From positions 1 to 64,000 of the forward strand of contig PBVE01000018.1 in the NCBI GenBank assembly GCA_002728135.1: a stretch of DNA of 64,000 nt. The letters are read 5' to 3'. The stretch's first letter is position 1. Each line of letters begins with the position of its first letter. Below the pieces are notes generated by a model that did no database searches, was not told the DNA's origin, and was given only the letters and a program-made list of their open reading frames with translations. Below, one piece after another: positions 26,262-35,624 of this stretch. Position numbers and translations under genes: made by a program. The DNA is from Rhodospirillaceae bacterium (GTDB taxonomy: Bacteria; Pseudomonadota; Alphaproteobacteria; UBA828).

Positions 26262-28316
26262 TTATGCGCCGGATGGCTGAATAATAATATTACCGTATTG
26301 GTCTACCTCACCAATATGTCCTGGAAGTATTACGGTAGTCGAATCCATTTCTGTGACTACAGCAGGACCTTTGACTTTATTGCCTGCATGAAGCTTTGCT
26401 CTATCATATAAGCCAGCCTCTTGCTCTCTCCCATCGACAAACACAATATTTTTCTTTATTAATGCTGACGATGGATCATCACCCGCTTTATCCAAAATAC
26501 TAGCCTCAACTATTGTCTCTGGTCCTTGAACAATGGCACGCAATGTAACAATCTCATGCTCAACATCGAGAGCAAATGTAAACAGCTGAGTATGTTCTTC
26601 ATCAAATCTTTTTGAAATTTGAGCCAGTCCACCATTTTTAAAATCGCTTGCAGAAAATACGATGGGAAGGACTAAACCTTGACCATGATATCTTAAATCT
26701 ATTTCATAATGAACAGTTTGATCATTCTCAGAAATTCCCGCTTCATCTATGGCAACCCGTGCAGCAGAGGTTAGTTCGTCCATTAATTCCTGTACTTCTG
26801 TGTCACTCGTTTCAGAATATTTACGTACAAGACTGCGTGCTGCTTCATCGGTTAATCGTGTTGTTGCATCACCATATGCACACAAGACACCAGGAGATGG
26901 TGGAATAATGACTGGCCATGAACCCATAAGCTTACCCAAAGCATTACCGTGTAAAGGGCCGGCTCCACCGAAGGCAATTAATGCAAAATCCCTAGGATCA
27001 AACCCTTGTTCTACAGATACTAATCTTAATGCACCAAACATATTCTCATTAACAATATCAATTATGCCTGCTGCAGCTTCTTTTAGACCTAAACCTAGAC
27101 CATCGGCAACTGTTTGCACTGCTTTTTCAGCAGCCTCTATATCCATCTTCATATCGCCGCCTACTAAACTCTCTGGCAAGAATCCCAAAACTACATTGGC
27201 GTCAGTTACAGTTGGCTGGTCACCACCCTTACCATAAGCAGCAGGGCCAGGGTCTGCACCAGCACTTTGTGGACCTACTCTTAAAGCTTTAGTTAATTCT
27301 GGAACATGGGCAATTGACCCACCACCTGCACCAACTGTTCTTACATCTAAAGAAGATGCTCGAACAGTAACATCTCCAACTGTTGTTTCACGCCTTCGAC
27401 GTGCAACACCTTCTTGAATCAGTGCAACATCCGTAGAGGTTCCACCCATATCAAGTGTCAGTAAGTTTTTATATCCAGCATTTTTTGCAACCCATAATGC
27501 ACCAGCGACACCCCCTGCTGGACCACTCATAAGAACATTTACAGGGGAATTCCGAGCCCCTTCTACAGATGTTAAACCTCCATCCGAACGTAATATATGC
27601 AGATCTGCCTCTATTCCTCTTTTCCTTAGTTCACTGTCTAAGTTTGCAACATAAAGCCTAACTTTAGGAGCAATATATGAATTAGCGACTGTGGTAATGG
27701 CCCTTTCATATTCATACATCTCTGGAAGAACTTCAGATGAAATCGAGACAGGGACATCTGGCATGATTTCTGAAGATATTTCACGGATACGTTCTTCCGT
27801 AACTCCGTTAGTGTAAGCGTTAAATAAAGAAACGGTAAGAGCTTCAATTCCTCTAGAGTTTAAATATTCAATCTGTTTTCTTAGATCAGATTCATCTAAT
27901 TCACGTACAATTTCACCCCGAGCACTCATGCGTTCTTTGGCTTCAACAGTTAATTCTAAAGGAGCAAGAGGTTCAGGTTTTGGCCATATTATCCAACCAG
28001 CTAGTAACCCTGGAACAAATGAGCGAGCGATTTGAAGTACCTGTCTATAACCTTCAGTAGTAACCAATCCTACCTTAGCACCCTTGCCTTCAAGTACTGT
28101 GTTTGTAGCTACTGTTGTTCCATGCATAACATGGGTGATTGAGCTGGAATCTACACCTGCATCTGAGCAAACTCTTTCTATGCCATTCAAAACTCCTATT
28201 GAAGAGTCGGCTGGAGTTGATGGAACTTTTGCACGAAATGTTTTTCCATTACCTTCGTCTATTAACAAAAGGTCGGTAAACGTTCCACCCACATCCACTC
28301 CCAAACGATAAGCCAT
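26262..28316 (-). CDS. hyuA: Hydantoinase A / oxoprolinase family subunit (HyuA, pair 1)
   Basis: The ATP-binding, actin/ASKHA-like chain (684 aa). The N-terminal phosphate loop is GVDVGGTFTDLLLID (residues 6-20), then HGTTVATNTVLEGKGAK, the central MSGPAGGVAGALW and LDMGGTSTDVALI, and GAGGGSIAHV with GPQSAGADPGPAAYG. It pairs with hyuB-1. The gene follows a polyamine-type ABC importer on the same strand, and a small TACTCG/CGAGTA hairpin (28335-28353) lies in its leader. Composition is less Lys/Asn/Ile-rich than pairs 2-4, suggesting a different history or stronger constraint. Confidence 0.92.
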   Translation of the reverse strand: MAYRLGVDVGGTFTDLLLIDEGNGKTFRAKVPSTPADSSIGVLNGIERVCSDAGVDSSSITHVMHGTTVATNTVLEGKGAKVGLVTTEGYRQVLQIARSFVPGLLAGWIIWPKPEPLAPLELTVEAKERMSARGEIVRELDESDLRKQIEYLNSRGIEALTVSLFNAYTNGVTEERIREISSEIMPDVPVSISSEVLPEMYEYERAITTVANSYIAPKVRLYVANLDSELRKRGIEADLHILRSDGGLTSVEGARNSPVNVLMSGPAGGVAGALWVAKNAGYKNLLTLDMGGTSTDVALIQEGVARRRRETTVGDVTVRASSLDVRTVGAGGGSIAHVPELTKALRVGPQSAGADPGPAAYGKGGDQPTVTDANVVLGFLPESLVGGDMKMDIEAAEKAVQTVADGLGLGLKEAAAGIIDIVNENMFGALRLVSVEQGFDPRDFALIAFGGAGPLHGNALGKLMGSWPVIIPPSPGVLCAYGDATTRLTDEAARSLVRKYSETSDTEVQELMDELTSAARVAIDEAGISENDQTVHYEIDLRYHGQGLVLPIVFSASDFKNGGLAQISKRFDEEHTQLFTFALDVEHEIVTLRAIVQGPETIVEASILDKAGDDPSSALIKKNIVFVDGREQEAGLYDRAKLHAGNKVKGPAVVTEMDSTTVILPGHIGEVDQYGNIIIQPSGA

Positions 28317-28457
28317 GTTATGTCTCCTCTAACCTACTCGTTTAGATCGAGTAATTTTAAAATTCTAACAATAATTTAAGTTGTTAATCTAATAATTAAA
28401 AAAACTAATTCAAACTAGGAACAATATACTTCTATAAATAAACAAACACTAAATAGT

Positions 28458-29288
28458 CTATGCCCCTCCCGCACGTCGACGCTGAATGACATATAAGGTA
28501 ACGAAACTAAGACCTATCACCAGTAGAGAAAATATTGTTGTCATAGTTCCAATTGCATATAAGGAAGGGGTTGAAGCTGTTCCTGTTACAGAAACAAGTT
28601 CTAAAGGAAGAGTATTGTGTTCACCCGACACTTGCGAGGTTCTTGCAAATTCATCATAACTCAAAGTAAAGCCAAATAAAGCGACCCCTACCAGTCCTGG
28701 AAGGGTAATCGGAATTATTACTGATTTAAGAGTTTGCCATGTTGTTGCACCTAGATCACGAGCTGCCTCTTCAGTTCTTGGATCAAAACGGCTAAATATA
28801 GCTAACATTATAAGAACACCAAAGGGTAATGTCCAAGTAAGATGTGCACCTAACGCACCAGACCACCATGCACTCTGCATATCAAGGCTTGTGAACATCC
28901 TTCCTATGCCAAGAGATATAAGAATAGAAGGTGCTATTAAACTTGCTACAACTAGATAGAAAAAAACTACATTTCCTCGGAACCCCTTGCGAAATGCTAG
29001 ACCCGCAAGAAATGAAATCACCATTGTTAATACCATTATAATTAAAGCAAGTATAACAGAACGCCCCCACGGCCAACGAAAATCACCAATATAACTTGGA
29101 TTAAAAACGTCAGCAAACCAATGTAATGATGCCCCCCTCATTGGAAAAGTAAGCCCACCAGTTTCACCCTGAAACGATAACACTGTCATTACAGCTATTG
29201 GCCCGTAAAGAAATAATAAGAAAAGATAGAAAATGGTACTTCTAAAATAGAACCAATTGCTTCTCTTTACCTTAACTAATCCACTCAT
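28458..29288 (-). CDS. ABC transporter permease, PotC-like
   Basis: An inner-membrane permease of 276 aa with six predicted hydrophobic segments. The EAA loop EEAARDLGATTWQTLKSVIIPITLPG (quoted in part: EEAARDLGATTW) contacts the ATPase. The pattern is that of the second permease of spermidine/putrescine-type importers. It overlaps the first permease by four bases. It works with the binding protein at 30273 and the ATPase at 31680; the cargo may be the substrate of HyuAB-1. Confidence 0.9.
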   Translation of the reverse strand: MSGLVKVKRSNWFYFRSTIFYLFLLFLYGPIAVMTVLSFQGETGGLTFPMRGASLHWFADVFNPSYIGDFRWPWGRSVILALIIMVLTMVISFLAGLAFRKGFRGNVVFFYLVVASLIAPSILISLGIGRMFTSLDMQSAWWSGALGAHLTWTLPFGVLIMLAIFSRFDPRTEEAARDLGATTWQTLKSVIIPITLPGLVGVALFGFTLSYDEFARTSQVSGEHNTLPLELVSVTGTASTPSLYAIGTMTTIFSLLVIGLSFVTLYVIQRRRAGGA

Positions 29289-30151
29289 AACTGTTTTCTC
29301 ACATCAACTAGACGCATTATTCCACCTACAATTAACAATAAGACTATTAACAAAAATAATGAATTTGCTGAAGAATATGCAAAATTATAACTGCCTATCT
29401 GATTAGAAATAGATAAAGCGACAGTGCCTACATTTGCTCCTGATAAAAGCCGAACAGCAGTAAAATCAGATAATGTCAGGCTCAATACGAAAATCGTCCC
29501 AATCGCTATTCCAGGTTTGCAAAGTGGAATAATTACATGGAGTAATATTTGCCATCCTTTTGCACCATTATCTCTTGCAGCTTCTATAAGTGAGGGGTCA
29601 ATTCGTGCCATTGTATTAAATAGTGGTGCGACCATGAAGAGAGTAAAAACGTGTACATAGGATAAAATTACTGCAAATTCCGAAAACAAAAGGAACTCCA
29701 GAGGTTCATCTTTAATCCCAATACTCATAAATACTCTGTTTATGACACCTTCTTTTCCAAGAAAAGGTATCCAGGCAATCATTCTAATAACACCTGAAGT
29801 CCAAAACGGTACAACACAGAGCAGGAACAAAAGCATCTTCGCTCTTAATGAAATAACATCAAATACAAGATAGTAGGCGATGATAAAACCTAAGACAGCT
29901 GTTACAATCCAAACTATTGCTGCTATTCTAATTGTTTCAAGATAGTTGTCTAAGGTAAGTCCAGAGGTAAAAAGCTTTACATAATTTTTGACAGTAACAT
30001 CGGGTATAGTTAAAAAACCATTAAACTTATAAAAACTGGTTATTAGGATTACAATAATCGGGCCAATAAGAAACAGCAAAAGTGCAATACCCAGTGGGGT
30101 CATTTGCAGTGCTGTTGAATAGCGCTGCAATCGATCTGTCAATTGGGTCAT
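29285..30151 (-). CDS. ABC transporter permease, PotB-like
   Basis: First permease (288 aa) of the same importer. It has about six membrane segments and the EAA motif IEAARDNGAKGWQILLHVIIPL. The N-terminal cytoplasmic stretch and PIIVILITSFYKF match the PotB/PotH class. It starts about 120 bp after the binding-protein gene, downstream of the hairpin at 30228-30257, and its stop overlaps the start of the next permease (ATGA). Confidence 0.9.
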   Translation of the reverse strand: MTQLTDRLQRYSTALQMTPLGIALLLFLIGPIIVILITSFYKFNGFLTIPDVTVKNYVKLFTSGLTLDNYLETIRIAAIVWIVTAVLGFIIAYYLVFDVISLRAKMLLFLLCVVPFWTSGVIRMIAWIPFLGKEGVINRVFMSIGIKDEPLEFLLFSEFAVILSYVHVFTLFMVAPLFNTMARIDPSLIEAARDNGAKGWQILLHVIIPLCKPGIAIGTIFVLSLTLSDFTAVRLLSGANVGTVALSISNQIGSYNFAYSSANSLFLLIVLLLIVGGIMRLVDVRKQL

Positions 30152-30227
30152 TTCTATAATATCCGCATCGTTTCTTTAGTTAGTAATGGCCATAAATTCA
30201 ATCAGTTATATAACTTTATTAATAAAA

Positions 30228-30257
30228 TTGTGCGGGATGCTTTCACATCCCGCACAA
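30228..30257 (-). terminator. Hairpin between the binding-protein and permease genes
   Basis: TTGTGCGGGATG (30228-30239) pairs perfectly with CATCCCGCACAA (30246-30257), loop CTTTCA. On the minus strand TTTTATT follows. Such a hairpin just after a binding-protein gene usually ends part of the transcripts and stabilises the upstream mRNA, giving more binding protein than permease. Confidence 0.8.
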
Positions 30258-30272
30258 AACTTTGTTTTAGTT

Positions 30273-31574
30273 TTAAGATGCAACAAATTCGTTCCATTTC
30301 TCAGTGAGATATTCATTTTCTGCCATCACTGAATTCCAAACTGCTACACGACCCATACGGTTCTTGTAGCTTCCACCGTCACGAACTGCTCCTGGTTTTT
30401 CCATAAGATTACCAAATGGATCCCTGATTTCTACTGTTGCTTCTTTTCCTCCATACCAGAAATCCCATTCAGCTGCAGGAAGTTCTTTCTGGGTATTGTC
30501 TGGAGTAACAACATAATATCCTTGACGTGCAAAGAATGCACCAGCTGGTCCGGATAGATACCAATTAAGGTAATCGTATGTAGCGTCTAATTTCTTCCCT
30601 TCAACGTGATTAGGAATCATTAATGCTAAAGACCAAGAACGGTAGCCTTCCTTACAATCCTGGTAAACACAAGGTATACCTTTTGCCCTTACAGCTGTCA
30701 CAGCAGGTGACCACATAGATTGAATTACAACTTCACCAGACAACATTAGATTTACTGACTCGTTGAACGTAGTCCAGAGTGCCCGGAAATGTCCTTTTTT
30801 CTTATACTCAATCAGGTGTTTAAATGTTTCATCAATTTCAGCTTGGGTCATATTACCTTTATCTTGGTATGACACTTTACCAAGAGCTTCTAAAGCCATA
30901 GCAGCATCCATTCCACCGATAGCAGGGAAACCAACTAAAGCTGTTTTTCCATTAAACTCATCATTTAACAGCTCACCCCATGAATTGATAGGACGTCCAA
31001 TTTCATCTGGGCGTATACCAATAGTATCAGCATTATGCAAAATTGGCATTGCAGCAACGAGTTCTGTTGATCCAGGAGTTTTAAAATCTGATCCAGATCC
31101 GTCTACATACATAACAGAATGTGGACGTTGTCCGTCTCCAAGCCAGGCATCATCCCAGCCTTTTCCTGATTCTTTATAAATGCCAGAAACTTTGTCCCAA
31201 TGTGTCAAACGGTTAATATCTACAGGTTGAAAGTTTCCAGTAGGCCAAACAAACTTAAATTGCATGTATGCTGGCTCTAGTAAATCAAAGGACTTTGGCT
31301 GTGTAATACCACGATTACCAACTGTGCCTAGATCGGTTGCGGTTTGCTCAATGGTAAAGCCTAAAGCGTCAGTAGCCATTTTTGCAAATGGGTCCATATT
31401 AGACACAGCTAAACCAAGCTGTCTGATGGTTATATCTTTTAAGTCCTGTGCCCAAACGGTTGGGAATCCTCCAATAGCAGATGCAGCACCAATGCCAGCG
31501 GCAGCAGCAGCAGTACCTTTTAACATGCTTCTTCGAGTTACTGTCTTGGACTTAATATCTTTCGATTCAGTCAT
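30273..31574 (-). CDS. Periplasmic substrate-binding protein of a PotD-type ABC importer (Tat signal)
   Basis: An extracellular solute-binding protein of 433 aa. The N terminus has a twin-arginine signal (VTRRSMLKGTAAAAAG), with a hydrophobic run and a probable cleavage after TVWAQ near residue 43. The mature part has the two-lobe pattern seen in PotD-like proteins (VPTGQ-free; NSWGELLNDEFNGK, SGEVVIQSMWSPAVTAV, AYDYLNWYLSGPAGAFFA-type block near 345). It is large for a polyamine binder, so the cargo may be a different amide or amine. Followed by a stabilising hairpin. Confidence 0.87.
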   Translation of the reverse strand: MTESKDIKSKTVTRRSMLKGTAAAAAGIGAASAIGGFPTVWAQDLKDITIRQLGLAVSNMDPFAKMATDALGFTIEQTATDLGTVGNRGITQPKSFDLLEPAYMQFKFVWPTGNFQPVDINRLTHWDKVSGIYKESGKGWDDAWLGDGQRPHSVMYVDGSGSDFKTPGSTELVAAMPILHNADTIGIRPDEIGRPINSWGELLNDEFNGKTALVGFPAIGGMDAAMALEALGKVSYQDKGNMTQAEIDETFKHLIEYKKKGHFRALWTTFNESVNLMLSGEVVIQSMWSPAVTAVRAKGIPCVYQDCKEGYRSWSLALMIPNHVEGKKLDATYDYLNWYLSGPAGAFFARQGYYVVTPDNTQKELPAAEWDFWYGGKEATVEIRDPFGNLMEKPGAVRDGGSYKNRMGRVAVWNSVMAENEYLTEKWNEFVAS

Positions 31575-31679
31575 TTTATTCTCCTCACCTATAAAAACGT
31601 TATTTAAGTCTAACGAGCAATATAAATTTATGCTCTAAAAACAGGAGTGTTACCGATAACCTGGCAACCCAACCACACT

Positions 31680-32822
31680 TTAGAAAGTTTCGCCAATTAA
31701 ATTTTGCTCACCTTCTGCTTTTTCCATAAAATGCACATCCTCAGCTGACCATGTTGCAGTAACTTGGTCACCAACATTCGCCGGATTAGTAAAATACTCT
31801 TTATCCTCTATAACTGCCACCAATTGGTGCGTATCAGTCCTATCGATTGTCACTTTTACCCAATTACCTTGGTATTCAATGGCATGAACTTTACCGTTGA
31901 GACTGTTACCTCTGTCTTTCTGTTGTTCAGTACCAAGAAGATGTATTTTATCTCGCCTTACACCAAAACTCAAATCTTGCCCTTTTTTATTACCATTGTT
32001 AGGAACACGGAACTCTTCCCCATGAGGGCTTTTTAGGGTTGCATAACTTTCTTCTTCAATTAAAACTTTTCCATTAAGAACATTCCAACCACCCATAAAT
32101 TCAGCAACATATGTCGTTCGAGGTATATCATATATTTCACGAGCGGAACCGCTTTGTTCAATATGGCCTGTATCCATTACCACCACTAAATCAGCTAAGG
32201 CTAATGCTTCAGGTTGTGTATGCGTAACATGGATAAAAGTAATACCTAAGTCTAATTGCAGGCGTTTTACTTCTGCTCTCATTTGTAGGCGAAGATATTC
32301 GTCCAAAGCTGATAAAGGTTCATCCAGCAGAAGAACCTTTGGGTTTGTTATTAAAGATCTTGCCAAAGCTACCCTTTGCTGTTGGCCACCTGATAATTGA
32401 GCTGGCATACGAGTTGCGAGGGGCTCAAGTTGAACCTTTTTTAATACTTCATATGCCTGCTGGCGGCGATCTTCTTTGCCAACGTTTTTCATTTTTAAGC
32501 TGAAGGCTACATTGTCAAGAACTGTTAAATGCGGAAATAGTGCATAACTTTGAAACATCATTGAGGTTCCACGCTGACCTGTCGGCACACCTATTACAGA
32601 AGTTCCACCAATGGTTATATCACCTTCTGTTGGCACCTCATGACCTGCAATCATACGTAATAAAGTAGTCTTTCCACATCCACTAGGGCCAAGAAGACAG
32701 CAATAACTTCCATCAGGAATCGTTAGGTTAATATTTTCTACAGCTACATTATCGCCAAAAGCTTTTGTAATATTACTGATTACAACTTCACCAGGTTCTG
32801 ACATATGATAAAACACCCTCAA
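31680..32822 (-). CDS. ABC transporter ATP-binding protein, PotA-like
   Basis: The motor subunit (380 aa). Walker A is GPSGCGKTT, the signature is LSGGQQQRVALARSL, Walker B is VLLLDEPLSALD, and the switch His is in FIHVTHTQPEALALAD. A C-terminal TOBE-like regulatory domain follows (about 280-370). It is the first gene of the importer-hyuAB operon, diverging from an acyl-CoA dehydrogenase across 333 bp containing TTGTCCGTACAA. The 105-bp gap before the binding-protein gene contains a possible attenuator hairpin (31646-31679). Confidence 0.92.
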   Translation of the reverse strand: MRVFYHMSEPGEVVISNITKAFGDNVAVENINLTIPDGSYCCLLGPSGCGKTTLLRMIAGHEVPTEGDITIGGTSVIGVPTGQRGTSMMFQSYALFPHLTVLDNVAFSLKMKNVGKEDRRQQAYEVLKKVQLEPLATRMPAQLSGGQQQRVALARSLITNPKVLLLDEPLSALDEYLRLQMRAEVKRLQLDLGITFIHVTHTQPEALALADLVVVMDTGHIEQSGSAREIYDIPRTTYVAEFMGGWNVLNGKVLIEEESYATLKSPHGEEFRVPNNGNKKGQDLSFGVRRDKIHLLGTEQQKDRGNSLNGKVHAIEYQGNWVKVTIDRTDTHQLVAVIEDKEYFTNPANVGDQVTATWSAEDVHFMEKAEGEQNLIGETF

Positions 32823-33155
32823 AAATTCAAATAATTTACAAGTATTATAATACTTGATTTAAAACTAAAAACTGTTTTTGCCACAAGATATATGTTACGT
32901 ACTAAAGAGCTTAAATAAAGTAGAAATATATATGTTATCACTAAAAAACGACAGCATACATCTGGTATTTATAAAGTAAACACCCTAGATAGATATTAAT
33001 TAAACAGCGAACTATGCTGATTCAAGAACCCCAATAAAAAAGGTGTTTAAAATTATATAATCATATTAACTATTTTTTATTGTACGGACAAATTTTTAAT
33101 TTCTTATTTATGCAAAAATATATGTTTTTGTTATTATAACCCAAGGAAAATAAAT
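32823..33155. promoter_or_regulatory. 333-bp divergent control region (importer-hyuAB / acyl-CoA dehydrogenase)
   Basis: No gene. The region is very AT-rich. It carries copy 3 of the TTGWCCGTACAA element at 33080-33091, in the minus orientation (TTGTACGGACAA as written), which is the best copy with both TTGT and ACAA arms. An AAGGAA ribosome binding site lies just before the acyl-CoA dehydrogenase ATG. I see no riboswitch-like structure. Confidence 0.45.
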
Positions 33156-34328
33156 ATGAAAAAGCCTGGCCAAGCGAATATAAGCCAAGAAGAAGAAAAT
33201 CTAATTTTAGAAAATATTGATAAATTTATAGACAGAGACATACGTCCAAACGTCTCTGATCTTGAACATAAAGACATATATCCTACTGAAATTGTTGAAA
33301 AAATGAAACAACTTGGGCTATTTGGTGCTACAATTTCTTCTGAATATGGTGGATTAGGTTTGCCTATTACAACATATTCAAAAATTGTTGAGCGTATTTC
33401 AGCAGCATGGATGTCAGTTAGTGGAATTATTAACTCTCATCTAATAATGGCAGCAGCAGTAGAACGTCATGGCACAAAAGAACAAAAAGACTATTACCTA
33501 CCAAAATTTGCTTCAGGTGAGATTCGTGGAGGAATTGCATTAACTGAACCTGATTGTGGCACCGATTTACAGGCAATTCGTACTGTTGCAAAAAAACAGG
33601 GTAATAGCTCCTATATCATTAACGGTTCAAAAATGTGGATCACAAACAGCCAAGAAGGTCATGTAGTAGCATTATTGGTAAAAACAGATCCAGACGCAAA
33701 ACCTCGCCACAAAGGAATGAGTCTTTTTATTGCTGAAAAGGGTAATGGTTTCAAAGTGAGCCGTAAATTAGAAAAGCTTGGCTATAAGGGAATCGATAGT
33801 TGTGAGCTAGTATTTGATAATTACCAAATAGACGCCAATAAACTGATAGGTGGAGAAGAAGGTAAAGGACTTCAACAAGTTCTTGGGGGTTTAGAGTTGG
33901 GCAGAATTAATGTTGCAGCTCGCGGAGTTGGTATTGCTCAAGCAACTTTAGATGAGTCTGTTGCATATAGCCAAACACGTAAAACATTTGGAAAAGCAAT
34001 ATGTGAACACCAAGCAATCCAATTAAAACTTGCAGATATGGCAACTAGAGCAGAAGCGGCCAGACTTCTTACGGAACGAGCTGCTCAAGCATTTGCAACA
34101 GGTCAACGTGCTGATATGGAAGCAGGAATGGCTAAACTCTTTGCCACTGAAGCTGCAGTTGACAACGCATTGGATGCTATGCGTATACATGGAGGCTATG
34201 GATATTCAAAAGAATATCCAATTGAGCGCATGTATCGGGATGCACCACTTTTGCTAATTGGAGAAGGAACAAACGAAATTCAAAGAATTATTATTGCACG
34301 ACAACTAATAGAGCGTAATCCAGCTTAA
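33156..34328 (+). CDS. Acyl-CoA dehydrogenase
   Basis: FAD enzyme introducing a 2,3-double bond in an acyl-CoA, passing electrons to ETF. 390 aa, full length. Signatures: GGIALTEPDCGTDL (flavin and substrate contact), WITNSQEG, KTFGKAICEHQAIQ, RIHGGYGYSKEYPIERMYRDA (given in part), and the catalytic-base position in GEGTNEIQR. Single-domain, soluble. It is followed 50 bp later by a class III CoA-transferase, so a CoA-activated acid is probably oxidised. Chain length cannot be deduced. Glutaryl-CoA-dehydrogenase-like features are not decisive. Confidence 0.92.
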   Translation: MKKPGQANISQEEENLILENIDKFIDRDIRPNVSDLEHKDIYPTEIVEKMKQLGLFGATISSEYGGLGLPITTYSKIVERISAAWMSVSGIINSHLIMAAAVERHGTKEQKDYYLPKFASGEIRGGIALTEPDCGTDLQAIRTVAKKQGNSSYIINGSKMWITNSQEGHVVALLVKTDPDAKPRHKGMSLFIAEKGNGFKVSRKLEKLGYKGIDSCELVFDNYQIDANKLIGGEEGKGLQQVLGGLELGRINVAARGVGIAQATLDESVAYSQTRKTFGKAICEHQAIQLKLADMATRAEAARLLTERAAQAFATGQRADMEAGMAKLFATEAAVDNALDAMRIHGGYGYSKEYPIERMYRDAPLLLIGEGTNEIQRIIIARQLIERNPA

Positions 34329-34378
34329 ATAAAAATATATATTGATATTATCATAATATTGAGGAGATAGTAGGATAC

Positions 34379-35590
34379 ATGAAACAACATTCTCCTAGAT
34401 TACCACTCGTTGGAATAAAGATTATATCTGTTGAACAATATGGGGCAGCACCGTTTGGTTCTATGTTTTTGGCAGATCTTGGGGCGGAAGTGATCAAGAT
34501 CGAAAATCCAGGGGCCAGAGGAGAGATGGGCAGACATGTTGTTCCATATTCAAAGAAAAATGACAGCTTGTTTTTCCAAACTTTTAGTGCGAATAAAAGG
34601 TCAATGTGCCTAAACCTTAAAACAGAAAAAGGAAAGTCAGTTTTTCAGAAATTATCCTTAAATGCAGATGCCATATTAAATAATTTACGCGGAGATTTAC
34701 CAACCAAGCTTGGATTAGATTATGATTCTATTAAGAACATAAACCCAAAAATTGTTTGTGTACATCTATCTGCATATGGAAGAAATAATTCACGTGAGTT
34801 TTGGCCAGGATTAGATTACGTCATGCAAGCCGAAGCAGGTTATCTCTCTCTCACAGGGGAACCTGATTCAACGCCAACTCGTTTTGGCTTATCAGTTGTT
34901 GATTATCAGGCTGGCTTGACTGCTGCAATAGCTCTTTTGTCCGGTATACTTGGAGCACGAAATACTGGCAAGGGTCAAGATTATGATACTGCTTTGTTCG
35001 ATGTAGCAATGAGCAATTTAAGTTATCCAGCAGTTTGGAATCTAACTAAAGGTTATAAACCTACCAGAATGCCAAGATCAGGACATCCTTCCTTAGTACC
35101 AAGCGAGTTATACAAAACAAAAGATGGATGGATTTTTATTATGGCGAATAAAAGTAGTTTCTGGCCAAAATTAGTCTCAGCAATTGGTAAACCTGAATGG
35201 TCAAATGACCCAAGGATTCATGATTTTAAATCACGCCTCAAGAATAGATCTCTTGTTATTTCTCTTCTTTCTGAAGTGTTTGCCAAAAAGACAACCGAAT
35301 TTTGGTTAGATAAATTAACTGGAATACTTCCTTGTGCACCAGTAAACGATGTAGATTCAGCTTTATCCAGTAATTTTTCTAAGGAAAGAAATATAGTCCA
35401 AGAAATAAATCATCCTGATTGGACTAACCTTAAAGTAGTTAGGCAACCAATACTTGTTGACGAAAAGGTTTTACCAAGGAGGCCCGCACCAAAGTTGGGT
35501 GCAGACACAAAAGATATATTAATAGAAAACAATTTTAGCGAAGAAGAAATCCAAGAACTTTCTAATTCTGGGGATATTCTAATAGAATAG
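34379..35590 (+). CDS. Class III CoA-transferase (CaiB/BaiF family), second copy
   Basis: A 403-aa formyl-CoA-transferase-like enzyme. Signatures: ISVEQYGAAPFGSMFLADLGAEVIKIENP (partly quoted), LSAYGRNNSREFWPGLDYVMQAEAGY, the catalytic Asp in TALFDVAMSNL, and LGADTKDIL near the end. GAGGAG upstream is a good ribosome binding site. A short palindrome (ATATTAT-C-ATAATAT, 34345-34359) sits in the leader. It is paired with the acyl-CoA dehydrogenase and converges with the second PrpD-like gene. Only weakly similar to the 17336 copy, so not a recent duplicate. Confidence 0.88.
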   Translation: MKQHSPRLPLVGIKIISVEQYGAAPFGSMFLADLGAEVIKIENPGARGEMGRHVVPYSKKNDSLFFQTFSANKRSMCLNLKTEKGKSVFQKLSLNADAILNNLRGDLPTKLGLDYDSIKNINPKIVCVHLSAYGRNNSREFWPGLDYVMQAEAGYLSLTGEPDSTPTRFGLSVVDYQAGLTAAIALLSGILGARNTGKGQDYDTALFDVAMSNLSYPAVWNLTKGYKPTRMPRSGHPSLVPSELYKTKDGWIFIMANKSSFWPKLVSAIGKPEWSNDPRIHDFKSRLKNRSLVISLLSEVFAKKTTEFWLDKLTGILPCAPVNDVDSALSSNFSKERNIVQEINHPDWTNLKVVRQPILVDEKVLPRRPAPKLGADTKDILIENNFSEEEIQELSNSGDILIE

Positions 35591-35624
35591 AACACTTTCT
35601 AATTAATAAAATGTTTAATGTTTG

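Noticed and set aside
26749-27237. 162-codon plus frame inside hyuA-1
   Set aside because: Antisense to conserved HyuA blocks; open only because of codon composition.
35591-35615. Terminator between the second CoA-transferase and PrpD
   Set aside because: AACACTTT/AAAATGTT can pair with one wobble but the stem is AT-rich and has no proper T run, so I did not list it.
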